The notes: generated by a model not told the origin, from the sequence alone. Positions 1-8,387 are shown, numbered from the stretch's first letter. The stretch is DNA of 44,021 bases from Bacteroidota bacterium (GCA_013287375.1 JABDDX010000014.1:1-44021); one strand, 5' to 3'. Numbers and translations are program-made.

Positions 1-269
1 AAGAAACGTTTGGGCTTGTATTTATTGAAGCGATGCAATTTGGATTGCCAGTAATATGCAGTGATATCCCCCAGTTAAGAGAAATAATCCCTCCGGAAAA
101 CATATTTGTTAAAAATGGACAAACGCTGGCACAGGAAGATATTGATAAAATCTGTGACAAAGAATATCGGGAAAGAATAGGACATATAAATAAATCTGTT
201 TCCGAAAAATTATTTAATATAGATGTGCAGATAAAGCTTGTTTCAGATTTATATTTATCACTTACCTAA
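1..269 (+). CDS. Glycosyltransferase family 4, C-terminal end only (5' truncated by window edge)
   Basis: The reading frame is already open at base 3, so the gene starts outside the window; the ATG at 33 is an internal codon. The first residues contain ETFGLVFIEAM, which matches the E-x7-E nucleotide-sugar binding motif of GT4 (GT-B fold) glycosyltransferases, followed by the usual G-x-P-V-I-x-S-D-x-P segment. Members move a sugar from a nucleotide donor to a growing glycan at the inner face of the cytoplasmic membrane. It is followed 20 bases later by another polysaccharide gene in the same direction, so it is probably one operon. Donor and acceptor cannot be told from this fragment. Confidence 0.85.
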   Translation, partial: ETFGLVFIEAMQFGLPVICSDIPQLREIIPPENIFVKNGQTLAQEDIDKICDKEYRERIGHINKSVSEKLFNIDVQIKLVSDLYLSLT

Positions 270-289
270 ATCAAACAACATATTACAAT

Positions 290-1177
290 ATGATTAAATT
301 TTATCTGATCCTGATTTTTGAAGCCATATTTTCGCCTGTACTGTATTTAATTGAAGTGCTGAAAAAGCTCGGATTATTACCAGTAAACTATCATTTCAAA
401 GCAAACATAAATCGTAAGGAGGCAAACGCCGATAAACTATTAGTATGCATACACGATTGGGCAGGCTACGACCTCATTAGAAAAAAAAGGTTTAAAAATG
501 GCAAAGAAATTGAATGCGGGCTATCCTATCAAATTGAAAGGTTTATAAATTATAAGGGAGAAAAGAGTATTGAGTATTTGGTCACCATATCTGATATTGA
601 GCAACATCCGAAAGAAAAATATGAAGGTATAAACATAAAAGCTGTTTCGAATATTGGATTTGATTTCTCGGGATATGGCGATTTTGTCGAAAACTTACGT
701 GATGAAAATTGTTATATATTATTAATGAATACTTCAGTTGAGAAAACGCAAACCGACTTTATTGATGATTACATTGATTATATGGAATCAAATCCATCAA
801 TAGGTTTGTTAGGTATATCATATTCAACTAAAAAGTTTCAAACGCTTATCAGGAATAATTTTGAACCGCACGTGCAAAGCTTTTTTTTGCTAACAACTTC
901 TGATATCTTAAAGCAAATTAGTATAGTTAATAATGGGTTTCCAGGTAAGTTCATTAAGCATAAAAGATTATTAATAAGAGAGGGGGAGCTTAAAATTTCC
1001 TCAATTATTAAGCGGATGGGTTATTCATTAGCCATTATTAGTGAAAATGGGCAGCCATTTATTTTCCCAACGTCAACAAATAAATATTCAAAACATAAAA
1101 TGTGGAAAATGCCTTATGGTGATTACAGGTATGCCGTTGATACACCAAATAAAATTAACCGCATTATCTCCGGGTAA
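290..1177 (+). CDS. RgpF-like rhamnan/polysaccharide synthesis protein
   Basis: The 295-residue protein starts with a hydrophobic stretch (about 4-30) that could be a membrane anchor. Three segments resemble the rhamnan-synthesis F (RgpF) family: NIGFDFSGY at 121-129, LLMNTSV at 144-150, and HVQSFFLLT at 194-202, where the family has its NxGxD, NDS and HxQS(Y/F)F motifs. These proteins work in assembly of rhamnose-containing cell-surface polysaccharides. It sits between a GT4 fragment and a rhamnosyltransferase-like GT2, which agrees with that role. Codons are strongly AT-biased. The family call rests on motif resemblance only; a generic glycosyltransferase-like protein remains possible. Confidence 0.6.
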   Translation: MIKFYLILIFEAIFSPVLYLIEVLKKLGLLPVNYHFKANINRKEANADKLLVCIHDWAGYDLIRKKRFKNGKEIECGLSYQIERFINYKGEKSIEYLVTISDIEQHPKEKYEGINIKAVSNIGFDFSGYGDFVENLRDENCYILLMNTSVEKTQTDFIDDYIDYMESNPSIGLLGISYSTKKFQTLIRNNFEPHVQSFFLLTTSDILKQISIVNNGFPGKFIKHKRLLIREGELKISSIIKRMGYSLAIISENGQPFIFPTSTNKYSKHKMWKMPYGDYRYAVDTPNKINRIISG

Positions 1178-1229
1178 TTTAAAATGCTGTTTTACATATT
1201 TTAAGATCTAAATAGTTATATTTTATTTC

Positions 1230-2150
1230 ATGCTCAACAATTTAACATTTTCAATATTAATACCAACTTATAACGCTGGAGATGAGTGGGCAACGTCTTT
1301 GCAGGCTATAACCTTACAAACAGCTCATATAAGCCATAAAATCATTGTTGATTCTGGGTCAACAGATAACACAGTTAAAATCGCGGAGGGATTTGGATTT
1401 AAAGTGGTTTCAATACCGCAACATCAATTTAATCATGGCGCTACACGGCAATTATTAGTAGAGTTATCCAAAGATGTTGATATTTGTATATTTTTAACAC
1501 AGGACGCCATTTTAGTCTCACCTGATAGTCTCGAGAATATAGTTAAAGCATTTGATGACCCGATGGTCGGTATCGCATATGGCAGGCAGTTACCACATAA
1601 AAATGCAAAACCCTTAGAAACTCATGCCAGATTATTTAATTATCCGGATAAGGCAGAAGTTGTTTCAATCGCGGACGTTGATAAAAAGGGTTTTAAAGTG
1701 TTTTTTTGTTCCAATTCATTCTCCGCTTATCGTCGCACCGCATTATTAGATGTTGGTGGATTTTCGTCAGATTCAATAATGGGCGAAGATGCTATTGTAG
1801 CTGCAAAAATGCTGGAACAAGGCTTTAAAAAAGCTTATATTACAGATGCTGCAGTGTATCATTCTCATACTTATACACTTTCAGAAGAATTTAAACGGTA
1901 TTTTGACACGAGAGTTTTTCATGAACAAAACAAGTGGTTAATAAAAAATTATGGCAAGCCAACAGGTGAAGGTCTCAAATTTGTAAAATCTGAGATAAGA
2001 TATATATACAAAAGTGATCCTAAATATTTATTTAAATCTATTGCATCCTTAGGGGCTAAATGGCTGGGATATAAAATTGGGAAATTTTACAACAATATAC
2101 CTCTCTTTTTATTGAGAAAATTATCGATGCACGGGTATTATTGGGAATAA
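1230..2150 (+). CDS. Glycosyltransferase family 2, rhamnosyltransferase-like
   Basis: The N-terminus reads FSILIPTYNAG, the standard GT-A/GT2 opening, followed by IIVDSGSTDNT. The segment FNHGATRQL around residue 67 and FLTQDAIL around residue 92 are characteristic of dTDP-rhamnosyltransferases of the RfbF type, where TQDA replaces the usual DxD metal motif. The MGEDAIVAAKMLEQG segment is the acceptor-side ED motif of GT2 enzymes. It probably adds rhamnose to a lipid-linked repeat unit in the cytoplasm. It lies 52 bases after the RgpF-like gene and is equally AT-rich. GT2 is secure; rhamnose as the donor sugar is inferred from the HGATRxL and TQDA motifs. Confidence 0.85.
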   Translation: MLNNLTFSILIPTYNAGDEWATSLQAITLQTAHISHKIIVDSGSTDNTVKIAEGFGFKVVSIPQHQFNHGATRQLLVELSKDVDICIFLTQDAILVSPDSLENIVKAFDDPMVGIAYGRQLPHKNAKPLETHARLFNYPDKAEVVSIADVDKKGFKVFFCSNSFSAYRRTALLDVGGFSSDSIMGEDAIVAAKMLEQGFKKAYITDAAVYHSHTYTLSEEFKRYFDTRVFHEQNKWLIKNYGKPTGEGLKFVKSEIRYIYKSDPKYLFKSIASLGAKWLGYKIGKFYNNIPLFLLRKLSMHGYYWE

Positions 2151-2335
2151 ATAACTAGCATAGTTATATTAATATATTTAACTATAGGGTAAATTATATT
2201 GCAACGTGAAAGGTGATTTATGGTTAAACTGTTTGCACTGTAATAGCGCCTATAAAAGAACTTAATCCTTATTCTTTACTATAATAAAATTGGGGGCGGA
2301 TAGCTTAGCTATTAGCATATATAATAAAGTTATTA

Positions 2336-2353
2336 GTTAACAATTTAATAATA
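2336..2353 (+). promoter_or_regulatory. 18-base motif shared with the region upstream of the gene at 25151
   Basis: The sequence GTTAACAATTTAATAATA occurs here and again, base for base, at 25069-25086. Both copies lie on the coding strand, roughly 65 to 115 bases upstream of a start codon. This could be a shared regulator site or upstream promoter element, or a chance match in AT-rich DNA. The remainder of 2151-2440 is AT-rich with no convincing reading frame. Confidence 0.25.
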
Positions 2354-2444
2354 TTTAGAATGTTTTGCTGTTAATTTTTTGACCTAAATCGTGATGAAAA
2401 GATAATTTTTATTCTTTTTAAAACAATTTTAAAATAGTAAATGT

Positions 2445-2452
2445 TACCTTTG
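2445..2452 (+). promoter_or_regulatory. Bacteroidota -7 box (TACCTTTG) for the sugar-phosphate transferase
   Basis: TACCTTTG matches the TAnnTTTG -7 consensus of the Bacteroidota primary sigma factor. It lies 15 bases before the ATG at 2468 and inside the reading frame if the ATG at 2441 were used, so it argues for the downstream start. No clear -33 TTG is visible at the usual spacing. Confidence 0.45.
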
Positions 2453-2467
2453 AATATTCCTAGGCCC

Positions 2468-3811
2468 ATGAAATACTCAAAGCTGCTTCCGTTTTTCATT
2501 TTTATAAGTGATTTTTTTATCTTAAATATCGCTCTCAAACTAGCATATTTATTGTCTTTTAATCATCATTCACCAAGTATAGAGTTTAATAATTTTATCT
2601 TATTGGTTAATTTTGTTTGGCTGTTAACATCTTTATTTACAAAGACATATCAACTACCCAGGCCTTTGGTATTAAGCGAAAATATTAATAAGTTTTCGTC
2701 CTCCTTGCTTTATCATTTAGTACTAGTGTTGTTTGTTATTTACTTCTTTAAATTATACGAAGTTGGCCGCGTGGAATTGGTAATCTCGTATGTGATGTTT
2801 TTCTCGCTGATTGTTGTTGAAAGATCCTGGATGTTTTTTACGCTGGATGTTTTAAGAAAAAGGGGGTATAATAGAAGGCATATAATAGTTATAGGAAATG
2901 AAGGTATAGCCAAGCGATTATTTAAATCTTTTGCGAAGCATCCGGAGTACGGCTATCATTTTATTGATTTTATTAACGAAACAAGAATGAAAAGTATTTC
3001 AACAGATATTTTATTCGAACAGATGTTGGATAAAAGGCCTGATGAGATATTTCTGTGTTACAAGAATACTAACCAGGCATTGTTAAAAAAATTAATAGAT
3101 TTTGGTTATCAAAATAACCTTAAGATCAAATTTGTTTCTGATTTAGTATTAGATAATGGTTTTGCTTCTGTAGTTAACTATGAAAATCTCCCCATAATAC
3201 AGCTTTCTTCACATCCAGAGATTAGTTTTAAAATCAAGTTTTTTAAGAGGAGTTTTGATGTTTTGTTTTCATTGTTTGTAATGATATTAGGCTTCCCGGT
3301 ATTTTTTATAGTAGCACTAATTACTAAGTTTACATCTAAGGGGCCTGTGTTTTTCAGGCAGGAAAGGGTTGGACTAAACCATAAGCCTTTTAAAATATAT
3401 AAATTTAGAAGCATGTATTTAAATGCTGAACTACTTGGCCCACAATTATCTAGCGACAATGACCCTAGAATCACGAAATGGGGTTCGATATTGCGCAAAT
3501 CAAGGCTGGATGAATTACCTCAATTCTGGAATGTTTTAAAAGGAGATATGTCAGTTGTAGGCCCGAGACCAGAGCGCCAGTTTTTTATCGAGCAATTGTT
3601 ATTAAAGTCGCCTAATTATAAAAAATTACTTACGCTTAAACCAGGGCTTACATCTATTGGGCAGGTAAATTATGGATATGCTGAAAACATTGACCAAATG
3701 CGTAGCCGTGTACGTTATGATCTAATATATCTTAATAATATAAACTTTAATAGTGATATGAGCATAATTCTAAAAACAATTCAGGTTATGGCTCAACTTA
3801 AAGGGAAATAA
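2468..3811 (+). CDS. Polyprenyl-phosphate sugar-1-phosphate transferase (WbaP/WcaJ family)
   Basis: This membrane enzyme moves a sugar-1-phosphate from a nucleotide sugar to undecaprenyl phosphate, starting each polysaccharide repeat unit. The N-terminal half has about four hydrophobic segments, then a Rossmann-like CoA-binding-type domain (HIIVIGNEGIAKRLF). The C-terminal third is the bacterial sugar transferase domain: one membrane segment after FKRSFDV, then GPVFFRQERVG, KIYKFRSM, LRKSRLDELPQ and the catalytic/hallmark SVVGPRPE. Length (about 447 residues) is normal for the family. I start at the ATG at 2468 (MKYSKLLPFF) because a TACCTTTG promoter box overlaps the in-frame ATG at 2441. 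The sugar could be glucose, galactose or another hexose. Confidence 0.93.
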   Translation: MKYSKLLPFFIFISDFFILNIALKLAYLLSFNHHSPSIEFNNFILLVNFVWLLTSLFTKTYQLPRPLVLSENINKFSSSLLYHLVLVLFVIYFFKLYEVGRVELVISYVMFFSLIVVERSWMFFTLDVLRKRGYNRRHIIVIGNEGIAKRLFKSFAKHPEYGYHFIDFINETRMKSISTDILFEQMLDKRPDEIFLCYKNTNQALLKKLIDFGYQNNLKIKFVSDLVLDNGFASVVNYENLPIIQLSSHPEISFKIKFFKRSFDVLFSLFVMILGFPVFFIVALITKFTSKGPVFFRQERVGLNHKPFKIYKFRSMYLNAELLGPQLSSDNDPRITKWGSILRKSRLDELPQFWNVLKGDMSVVGPRPERQFFIEQLLLKSPNYKKLLTLKPGLTSIGQVNYGYAENIDQMRSRVRYDLIYLNNINFNSDMSIILKTIQVMAQLKGK

Positions 3812-4259
3812 AAATGAGTGTTTGTGATTTTGGGATTTAATCTTTATAAAGTCGTTTTAGTACTTTATGGTCTGAAATTTTTATCATCCCTTAATTATTG
3901 TAATGTGCTTGAATAATTCCTCAAAGATCAATAAAGCTATAGTCTATTCCTTCTCTTCAGGGTAACAATTTACCAGGTAAATATTAAAAAGCTCGTAACT
4001 GAGCTTACCTTTGGGTTTAATTTATCTATTTAAATCGCATAGCCCAATGGCAGGAATAGGATTTATAACTGGCTAACAATTAGTTACATTCAAAAAGCAA
4101 CAAATAAGTAACACACCATTAAAGCAAAAGTATCGACGGAGAGCAACAAATTATCAATTTGTAAGATATTAGTCAAAAAACGGCAAATGCTGTCAATTAA
4201 AAAATGAGGGCCTCCGATTTGTTGTATATTAGGATTAGTTTTTTTGGCTTGTTGACGCA
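3812..4259. other. 448-base intergenic region between the polysaccharide locus and the AraC-type gene
   Basis: No credible protein-coding frame is seen. It contains two short hairpins: ATTTACC/GGTAAAT near 3968-3982 and AAGCTC/GAGCTT at 3989-4006. The second hairpin is directly followed by TACCTTTG at 4006-4013, a TAnnTTTG box that could drive an untranslated leader of about 240 bases into the AraC-type gene, or an unannotated small RNA. The rest is featureless AT-rich DNA. Confidence 0.3.
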
Positions 4260-5033
4260 ATGAATATCCATAGATTCCATCCTTCAGCTACGTTAAAGCC
4301 TTATATAAAGGAATTTTTAATTATTGAAGCTGACGAGGCAATTAAAACTAAAACCATTCCTGATACATCGATTGTGCTCACTTTTCGTGTTAAAGGGGAT
4401 GTGTTCAAAACAGATGGGGGAAAGAAATGCTTTCTTCCACTCAATGCTGTGGCCGGGTTGCGAAATTCGGTTCGTGAATTTTATTATTTACAACAAACCA
4501 TTAATGTGCTGGTGTTTCTTAACGAAGGGGGCATTAAAGCCTTTTCAAAAATTCCCGCGCATGAATTATTTTGTCAGAGTATAAGTACAGAGAATCTATT
4601 TCATGCTGCTGAACTAAATTTATTGTCAGAACAGCTGGCTGAAACTAAGAATAATAGTACAATGGTCGCGATTGTTGAGTCGTTCCTTATAAAAAAGCTC
4701 ATAGATCATACACCCGATGTGCTTATCCATCGCGCCGCGAGGTTAATTAAACAACAAAACGGTGTGGTTATAATTAAGGACTTAGTGAGCTCTCTGCCGA
4801 TAAGTCTTGATCCGTTCGAGAAACGCTTTCGTGCTGTTATAGGTACTACACCAAAACAATACGCTGGTATTGTTCGCTTGCGAAATCTGATCAGCAAATA
4901 TTCGATATATGATTCGCTGACGGAAACAGCCTGCAAAGCTGGTTACTTCGACCAGGCTCATTTTATAAAAGACTTCAAATTGTTTACAGGTCAATCACCC
5001 AAAGACTTTTTCCAATCTCAACTTTATTGGTAA
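4260..5033 (+). CDS. AraC-family transcriptional regulator
   Basis: The 257-residue protein has an N-terminal sensing region that starts FHPSATLKPYIKEFLIIEA, the form seen in Bacteroidota AraC proteins with a DUF6597-like domain. The C-terminal two-helix-turn-helix DNA-binding domain covers about residues 150-255. The second HTH is typical: LTETACKAGYFDQAHFIKDF, then the FTGQSPKDFF ending. The inducer is unknown. The next gene starts 57 bases downstream in the same direction and is its most obvious target, but the start of that gene has its own TAGTTTTG box, so the two may be separately transcribed. Confidence 0.9.
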   Translation: MNIHRFHPSATLKPYIKEFLIIEADEAIKTKTIPDTSIVLTFRVKGDVFKTDGGKKCFLPLNAVAGLRNSVREFYYLQQTINVLVFLNEGGIKAFSKIPAHELFCQSISTENLFHAAELNLLSEQLAETKNNSTMVAIVESFLIKKLIDHTPDVLIHRAARLIKQQNGVVIIKDLVSSLPISLDPFEKRFRAVIGTTPKQYAGIVRLRNLISKYSIYDSLTETACKAGYFDQAHFIKDFKLFTGQSPKDFFQSQLYW

Positions 5034-5072
5034 ATCAGTGATTTTTTACAATTCACGGCCGTGTGACTGGTG

Positions 5073-5080
5073 TAGTTTTG
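5073..5080 (+). promoter_or_regulatory. -7 box (TAGTTTTG) for the SnoaL/ABM fusion gene
   Basis: TAGTTTTG matches TAnnTTTG and ends 10 bases before the ATG at 5091, giving a very short predicted leader. It lies just after the AraC-type gene, where that regulator could act. A -33 element is not clear. Confidence 0.45.
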
Positions 5081-5090
5081 TAAAAAAACA

Positions 5091-5996
5091 ATGAAAAAAT
5101 CATCGAAAACACTCCTTGGACTTGCTATGCTTTGCCAGGTTGTAATAACTCCGAGTAGCACCCTATTTGCAAAATCAGCACACATAATCCCAGGCGGGCA
5201 TCAAACTATCCTGCTAAATACCACGACAAAACAACCATTTAAATTGATCACCATGGAAAACAATAAAGAAGTGATACGAAGACTATTTGAAGATGCACTC
5301 AATAAGCGAAATATGGGCTTGCTTACAGAACTTGTATCGGCCGACTACACGTCTTCGGACGGGGAAAAAGGCGCAGCTGCAATGGAAAAAACTTTTAGAG
5401 GACTGATAAAGGCATTTCCTGATTTGCAATGGCATATCAAAGAATTGTTCGCCGAAGGCGAGAAGGTTTTTGCAAGCTGGGACGTACAAGGAACCAATAC
5501 CGGGCAATATCAAGTATTTGCACCCACAGGCAAAAATGTTACCGGTTCCGGTATGGGCGTTTTTACATTCAAGGACGGCAAAATAGTGCAAAGCGATGTT
5601 CAAACTGACCGCCTTGGGTTCTTACAGGCCCTTGATATTTTACCACGCGATCTGTCTCACCTGAACAGCAAAAAAACAACTAAGGACGCAGTTGTTCTCA
5701 TCGATAAATTTATTGTGCCCAGGCAATCTATAGATGAATTTTCAAAACAGGCCAATTACAATAGCGATTTCATTAAAAGACTTGCGGGTTTGATTGAACA
5801 GGAAGTGTTTAAATCGACGGATGACCAGGGGAATTTAACAATTGTTACCACCGCTGTATGGGAAAATGAAGCGGCTTTTGAAAATGCAAAAAAAGCTGTC
5901 TTTGCAGAATTCCAGCGGATTGGCTTTAATCCATCTGAATTTGTAAAACGTCTTAATGTTGGGCAGGAAAGAGGTATTTATTGCCTGGCTGATTAA
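5091..5996 (+). CDS. Exported SnoaL-like ester cyclase / ABM-like two-domain protein
   Basis: A signal peptide (MKKSSKTLLGLAMLCQVV..., cleavage probably near residue 28) is followed by a SnoaL/NTF2-like domain at about 55-185. That domain shows the usual layout of this fold: RRLFEDALNKRNMGLLTELV, a GTNTGQY-type strand and a C-terminal DxxGFLQALDI. A second domain at about 203-298 resembles the antibiotic-biosynthesis-monooxygenase (ABM) dimeric alpha/beta barrel: VVLIDKFIVPRQSIDEF, then TTAVWENEAAFENAKKAV. Both domains are usually separate cytoplasmic proteins in small-molecule metabolism; an exported fusion is uncommon. An internal ATG at about residue 55 (MENNKEVIRRLF) would give a form without the signal peptide. 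Substrate unknown. Confidence 0.7.
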   Translation: MKKSSKTLLGLAMLCQVVITPSSTLFAKSAHIIPGGHQTILLNTTTKQPFKLITMENNKEVIRRLFEDALNKRNMGLLTELVSADYTSSDGEKGAAAMEKTFRGLIKAFPDLQWHIKELFAEGEKVFASWDVQGTNTGQYQVFAPTGKNVTGSGMGVFTFKDGKIVQSDVQTDRLGFLQALDILPRDLSHLNSKKTTKDAVVLIDKFIVPRQSIDEFSKQANYNSDFIKRLAGLIEQEVFKSTDDQGNLTIVTTAVWENEAAFENAKKAVFAEFQRIGFNPSEFVKRLNVGQERGIYCLAD

Positions 5997-6129
5997 AGAT
6001 TAAGCTGAGGTTGAGGTCTTGCCGGATCAATGCCAGGGAAGACCTTATCTTTTTTTGTCCCGCAGTTCCCGCCATAGGACTCCGCGAATAATGTATGTGT
6101 TGAAATCCCATTGCTTACAAGCCGTTTGC

Positions 6130-6137
6130 TACCTTTG
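6130..6137 (+). promoter_or_regulatory. -7 box (TACCTTTG) four bases before the hemW start
   Basis: TACCTTTG is followed by only CCAA and then the ATG at 6142, so transcription would begin at or next to the start codon (leaderless or nearly so). A TTG lies 16 bases upstream of the box, slightly closer than the usual spacing. The box also decides the start: longer in-frame forms would be translated through it. Confidence 0.5.
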
Positions 6138-6141
6138 CCAA

Positions 6142-7281
6142 ATGGCAGGTATCTATCTTCATATTCCTTTTTGTAAACAGGCTTGCCATTATTGCGATTT
6201 CCATTTCAGTACATCCTTAAAATATAAAGGCGAGCTTATAGATGCTTTAATCAAAGAAATACAGCTGCAAAAAAACTACTTAGCCGGTGAAACTATTGAT
6301 ACCATTTATTTTGGTGGTGGAACGCCATCATTATTAAATGAATCCGAGATAAGCTTATTGATTAACACCATTACTGGTTTACATTCTGTAGCTGCTGATG
6401 CGGAGATAACTTTGGAAGCCAATCCGGATGATTTGGATAAGGCCAAATTGCAGGCTTTAAGACAAACACCCATAAACCGCTTTAGTATAGGCATACAATC
6501 TTTTTTTGATGAGGATTTGCAGTGGATGAACCGTGTACATCGTGCTGATGAAGCGGAATCAGCTGTAAAAAGGGCGCAGGACATGGGTTTTGAAAATATT
6601 ACGGTCGACCTGATTTATGGCTATCCCTTACTAACCGATCAAAAATGGAAGTTTAATACTGATAAGGTTTTTGAGCTGGGTGTTCCGCATGTATCAGCTT
6701 ATTCCATGACTGTTGAGCCGCGCACTGCCCTGGCGTCGTTCATTAAACAAAAAAAACAAGTTGCCATGAGCGACGAGCAAAGCGCCGCGCAATTTACTTT
6801 TTTAATGGATGCTATGCACACAAAAGGTTTTGAGCAGTACGAAATATCAAATTTTTGCAAGCCGGGATTTTACTCTCGGCATAACTCCAACTACTGGAAA
6901 GGGGTGAAGTATTTGGGTATTGGCCCATCAGCACACTCTTATAATGGCGAAACCCGACAGTGGAATGTAGCTAATAATACTAAATATATGCAAGGCCTTG
7001 GGGCTGGACTGATACCTGCCGAAACTGAAATACTGTCGGATATAGATAAGCTAAATGAATACATCATGACCTCGTTACGTACCAGTTGGGGGCTTGATCT
7101 CGATAAATTAAACGGCATTGCTTCTGCATCAGCCGATCATCTGCAAAAAGCTGCAATTGAATTTTTTGATAAGGGATGGCTATCTCAACAAAATAAAATA
7201 ATATACTTAACACAAACTGGCAAGCTTTATGCTGATCATATAGCCTCGGAGCTGTTTTTTAGCAAAGAGGATAATTACTAG
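6142..7281 (+). CDS. hemW: HemW, radical SAM heme chaperone (formerly HemN-like CPO)
   Basis: The protein opens MAGIYLHIPFCKQACHYCDF; C11, C15 and C18 form the CxxxCxxC radical-SAM [4Fe-4S] motif. FGGGTPSLL follows (SAM binding), then the FSIGIQSF, DLIYGYP and YEISNFCKPG segments typical of the HemN/HemW group. HemW lacks the extra cysteine that follows the cluster motif in true HemN, and residue 19 here is Asp, so this is the heme-chaperone subfamily, not a coproporphyrinogen dehydrogenase. It is thought to deliver heme to membrane respiratory proteins. Length (379 residues) is normal. I chose the ATG at 6142 because family members begin with this sequence; the upstream 41-codon extension has no similarity. 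The next gene's promoter box overlaps this stop codon. Confidence 0.95.
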   Translation: MAGIYLHIPFCKQACHYCDFHFSTSLKYKGELIDALIKEIQLQKNYLAGETIDTIYFGGGTPSLLNESEISLLINTITGLHSVAADAEITLEANPDDLDKAKLQALRQTPINRFSIGIQSFFDEDLQWMNRVHRADEAESAVKRAQDMGFENITVDLIYGYPLLTDQKWKFNTDKVFELGVPHVSAYSMTVEPRTALASFIKQKKQVAMSDEQSAAQFTFLMDAMHTKGFEQYEISNFCKPGFYSRHNSNYWKGVKYLGIGPSAHSYNGETRQWNVANNTKYMQGLGAGLIPAETEILSDIDKLNEYIMTSLRTSWGLDLDKLNGIASASADHLQKAAIEFFDKGWLSQQNKIIYLTQTGKLYADHIASELFFSKEDNY

Positions 7282-7286
7282 CTTTG
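7279..7286 (+). promoter_or_regulatory. -7 box (TAGCTTTG) overlapping the hemW stop codon
   Basis: TAGCTTTG begins with the TAG stop of hemW and ends six bases before the ATG at 7293. It fits TAnnTTTG and would give an almost leaderless transcript for the small lipoprotein gene. Confidence 0.4.
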
Positions 7287-7292
7287 CCGGCC

Positions 7293-7688
7293 ATGAAAAT
7301 CAAAGTCATTTTGTGTTTATTACCGTTTGTCATCGGGCTGGTAAGCTGCCAGGCAATAACCGATGATATGTTTCCGGGTAGATATGCTTTGAATGTTGAC
7401 AAAAAAGATTCCATTATTTTAAATGATGATTACACCTACGAGCATAAATATGTCGACTCCTTAAATAAAATGCATAAGTGTATTGGTAAATGGGACCTGA
7501 ATTTTAACAAGACCATTTTATCCTTACATAATTTTGATTCTTTTAATGCTCACGGCGTTAATTTCAAGGGTACCTGGAAATCATATCTCGGTATGGACGA
7601 GGACTCTGTAAAGATATTATATACAAGCTACACAGTAGATGACGAAGATGTGGAATTGCATTATGGTATGAAAATAACAGATAATTAA
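7293..7688 (+). CDS. Small lipoprotein, lipocalin-like, function unknown
   Basis: A 131-residue protein with a short lipoprotein signal (MKIKVILCLLPFVIGLVSC); Cys19 is the predicted lipidation site. The mature part looks like an all-beta domain with alternating pattern (FPGRYALNV, DSIILNDDYTYEHKY, CIGKWDLN, GTWKSYLG), as in small Bacteroidota lipocalin-like lipoproteins. I cannot assign a ligand or pathway. It starts 11 bases after the hemW stop but has its own candidate promoter. A second lipocalin-like lipoprotein of similar size lies at 21283-21675. Confidence 0.7.
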   Translation: MKIKVILCLLPFVIGLVSCQAITDDMFPGRYALNVDKKDSIILNDDYTYEHKYVDSLNKMHKCIGKWDLNFNKTILSLHNFDSFNAHGVNFKGTWKSYLGMDEDSVKILYTSYTVDDEDVELHYGMKITDN

Positions 7689-7690
7689 TA

Positions 7691-7707
7691 GTGCCTTATA
7701 AAGGCAC
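7691..7707 (+). terminator. Short hairpin after the lipoprotein gene
   Basis: GTGCCTT and AAGGCAC form a perfect 7-base stem with a 3-base loop two bases after the stop codon. No T-run follows, so it is a transcript-end hairpin at best and not a classical intrinsic terminator. Confidence 0.35.
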
Positions 7708-7838
7708 GCATCTACGAATAAAATCCCCATTTGGTTTAAAAATATATATAACCTCAGGCTCTTAACAGTTGCAATCTGTTTGAAAACCGTGAGGCATATT
7801 GCGCCGTATCTTATTTCATATTACCTAAAAAGAACAAT

Positions 7839-8387
7839 ATGAAAAAATTAATTATCTCGGCCTTTGCTTTAGTAGCTATCGCATTTGCACCAAACACTTT
7901 CGCACAAACCAAAATGGTTGGTGGTGCAGCAATGTACCCCACAAAAAACATTATTGAAAATGCAGTAAACTCAAAAGATCATACCACACTTGTTGCCGCT
8001 GTTAAAGCCGCCGGTTTGGTTGAAACATTAGAAGGCCCGGGTCCATTCACCGTATTTGCACCAACTAACGAGGCCTTTGATAAATTGCCTGCCGGTACAG
8101 TTGATTTTTTGGTTAAACCAGAAAACAAAGCCACGCTAACTAAAATTTTAACTTACCATGTTGTTGCAGGCCGTTTAAGCGCCGCTGATTTAATGGCTAA
8201 GGTTAAAATGGGCGGTGGTTCTGCTACTTTAACAACTGTTGAAGGCGGTAAACTAACCGTTATGGAAAAAGGCAAAAAATTATACCTTGTTGATGAAAAA
8301 GGTGGTCAATCATGGATCACCATTGCCGACGTATTTCAAAGCAATGGTGTAATACATGTGGTAAACACCGTATTAATGCCTAACTAA
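7839..8387 (+). CDS. Secreted fasciclin (FAS1) domain protein
   Basis: The 182-residue protein has a signal peptide (MKKLIISAFALVAIAFAPNTFAQ) and one FAS1 domain from about 38 to 180. The two conserved blocks are clear: H1-like GPFTVFAPTNEAFDKLP and H2-like GVIHVVNTVLMP at the very end, with the YH motif in LTYHVVAGRL. FAS1 domains mediate adhesion or binding of small ligands outside the cell; bacterial single-domain forms are widespread and functionally poorly defined. It stands alone: a 150-base gap precedes it and a strong terminator follows. Confidence 0.93.
   Translation: MKKLIISAFALVAIAFAPNTFAQTKMVGGAAMYPTKNIIENAVNSKDHTTLVAAVKAAGLVETLEGPGPFTVFAPTNEAFDKLPAGTVDFLVKPENKATLTKILTYHVVAGRLSAADLMAKVKMGGGSATLTTVEGGKLTVMEKGKKLYLVDEKGGQSWITIADVFQSNGVIHVVNTVLMPN

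Noticed and set aside
3178-3498. 106-codon minus-strand frame inside the sugar-phosphate transferase gene
   Set aside because: It is antisense to the conserved catalytic region of that enzyme and has no recognisable features.
6019-6141. 41-codon N-terminal extension of hemW
   Set aside because: Known HemW proteins start with a sequence like MAGIYLHIPFC, and a TACCTTTG promoter box lies within the extension just before that ATG.
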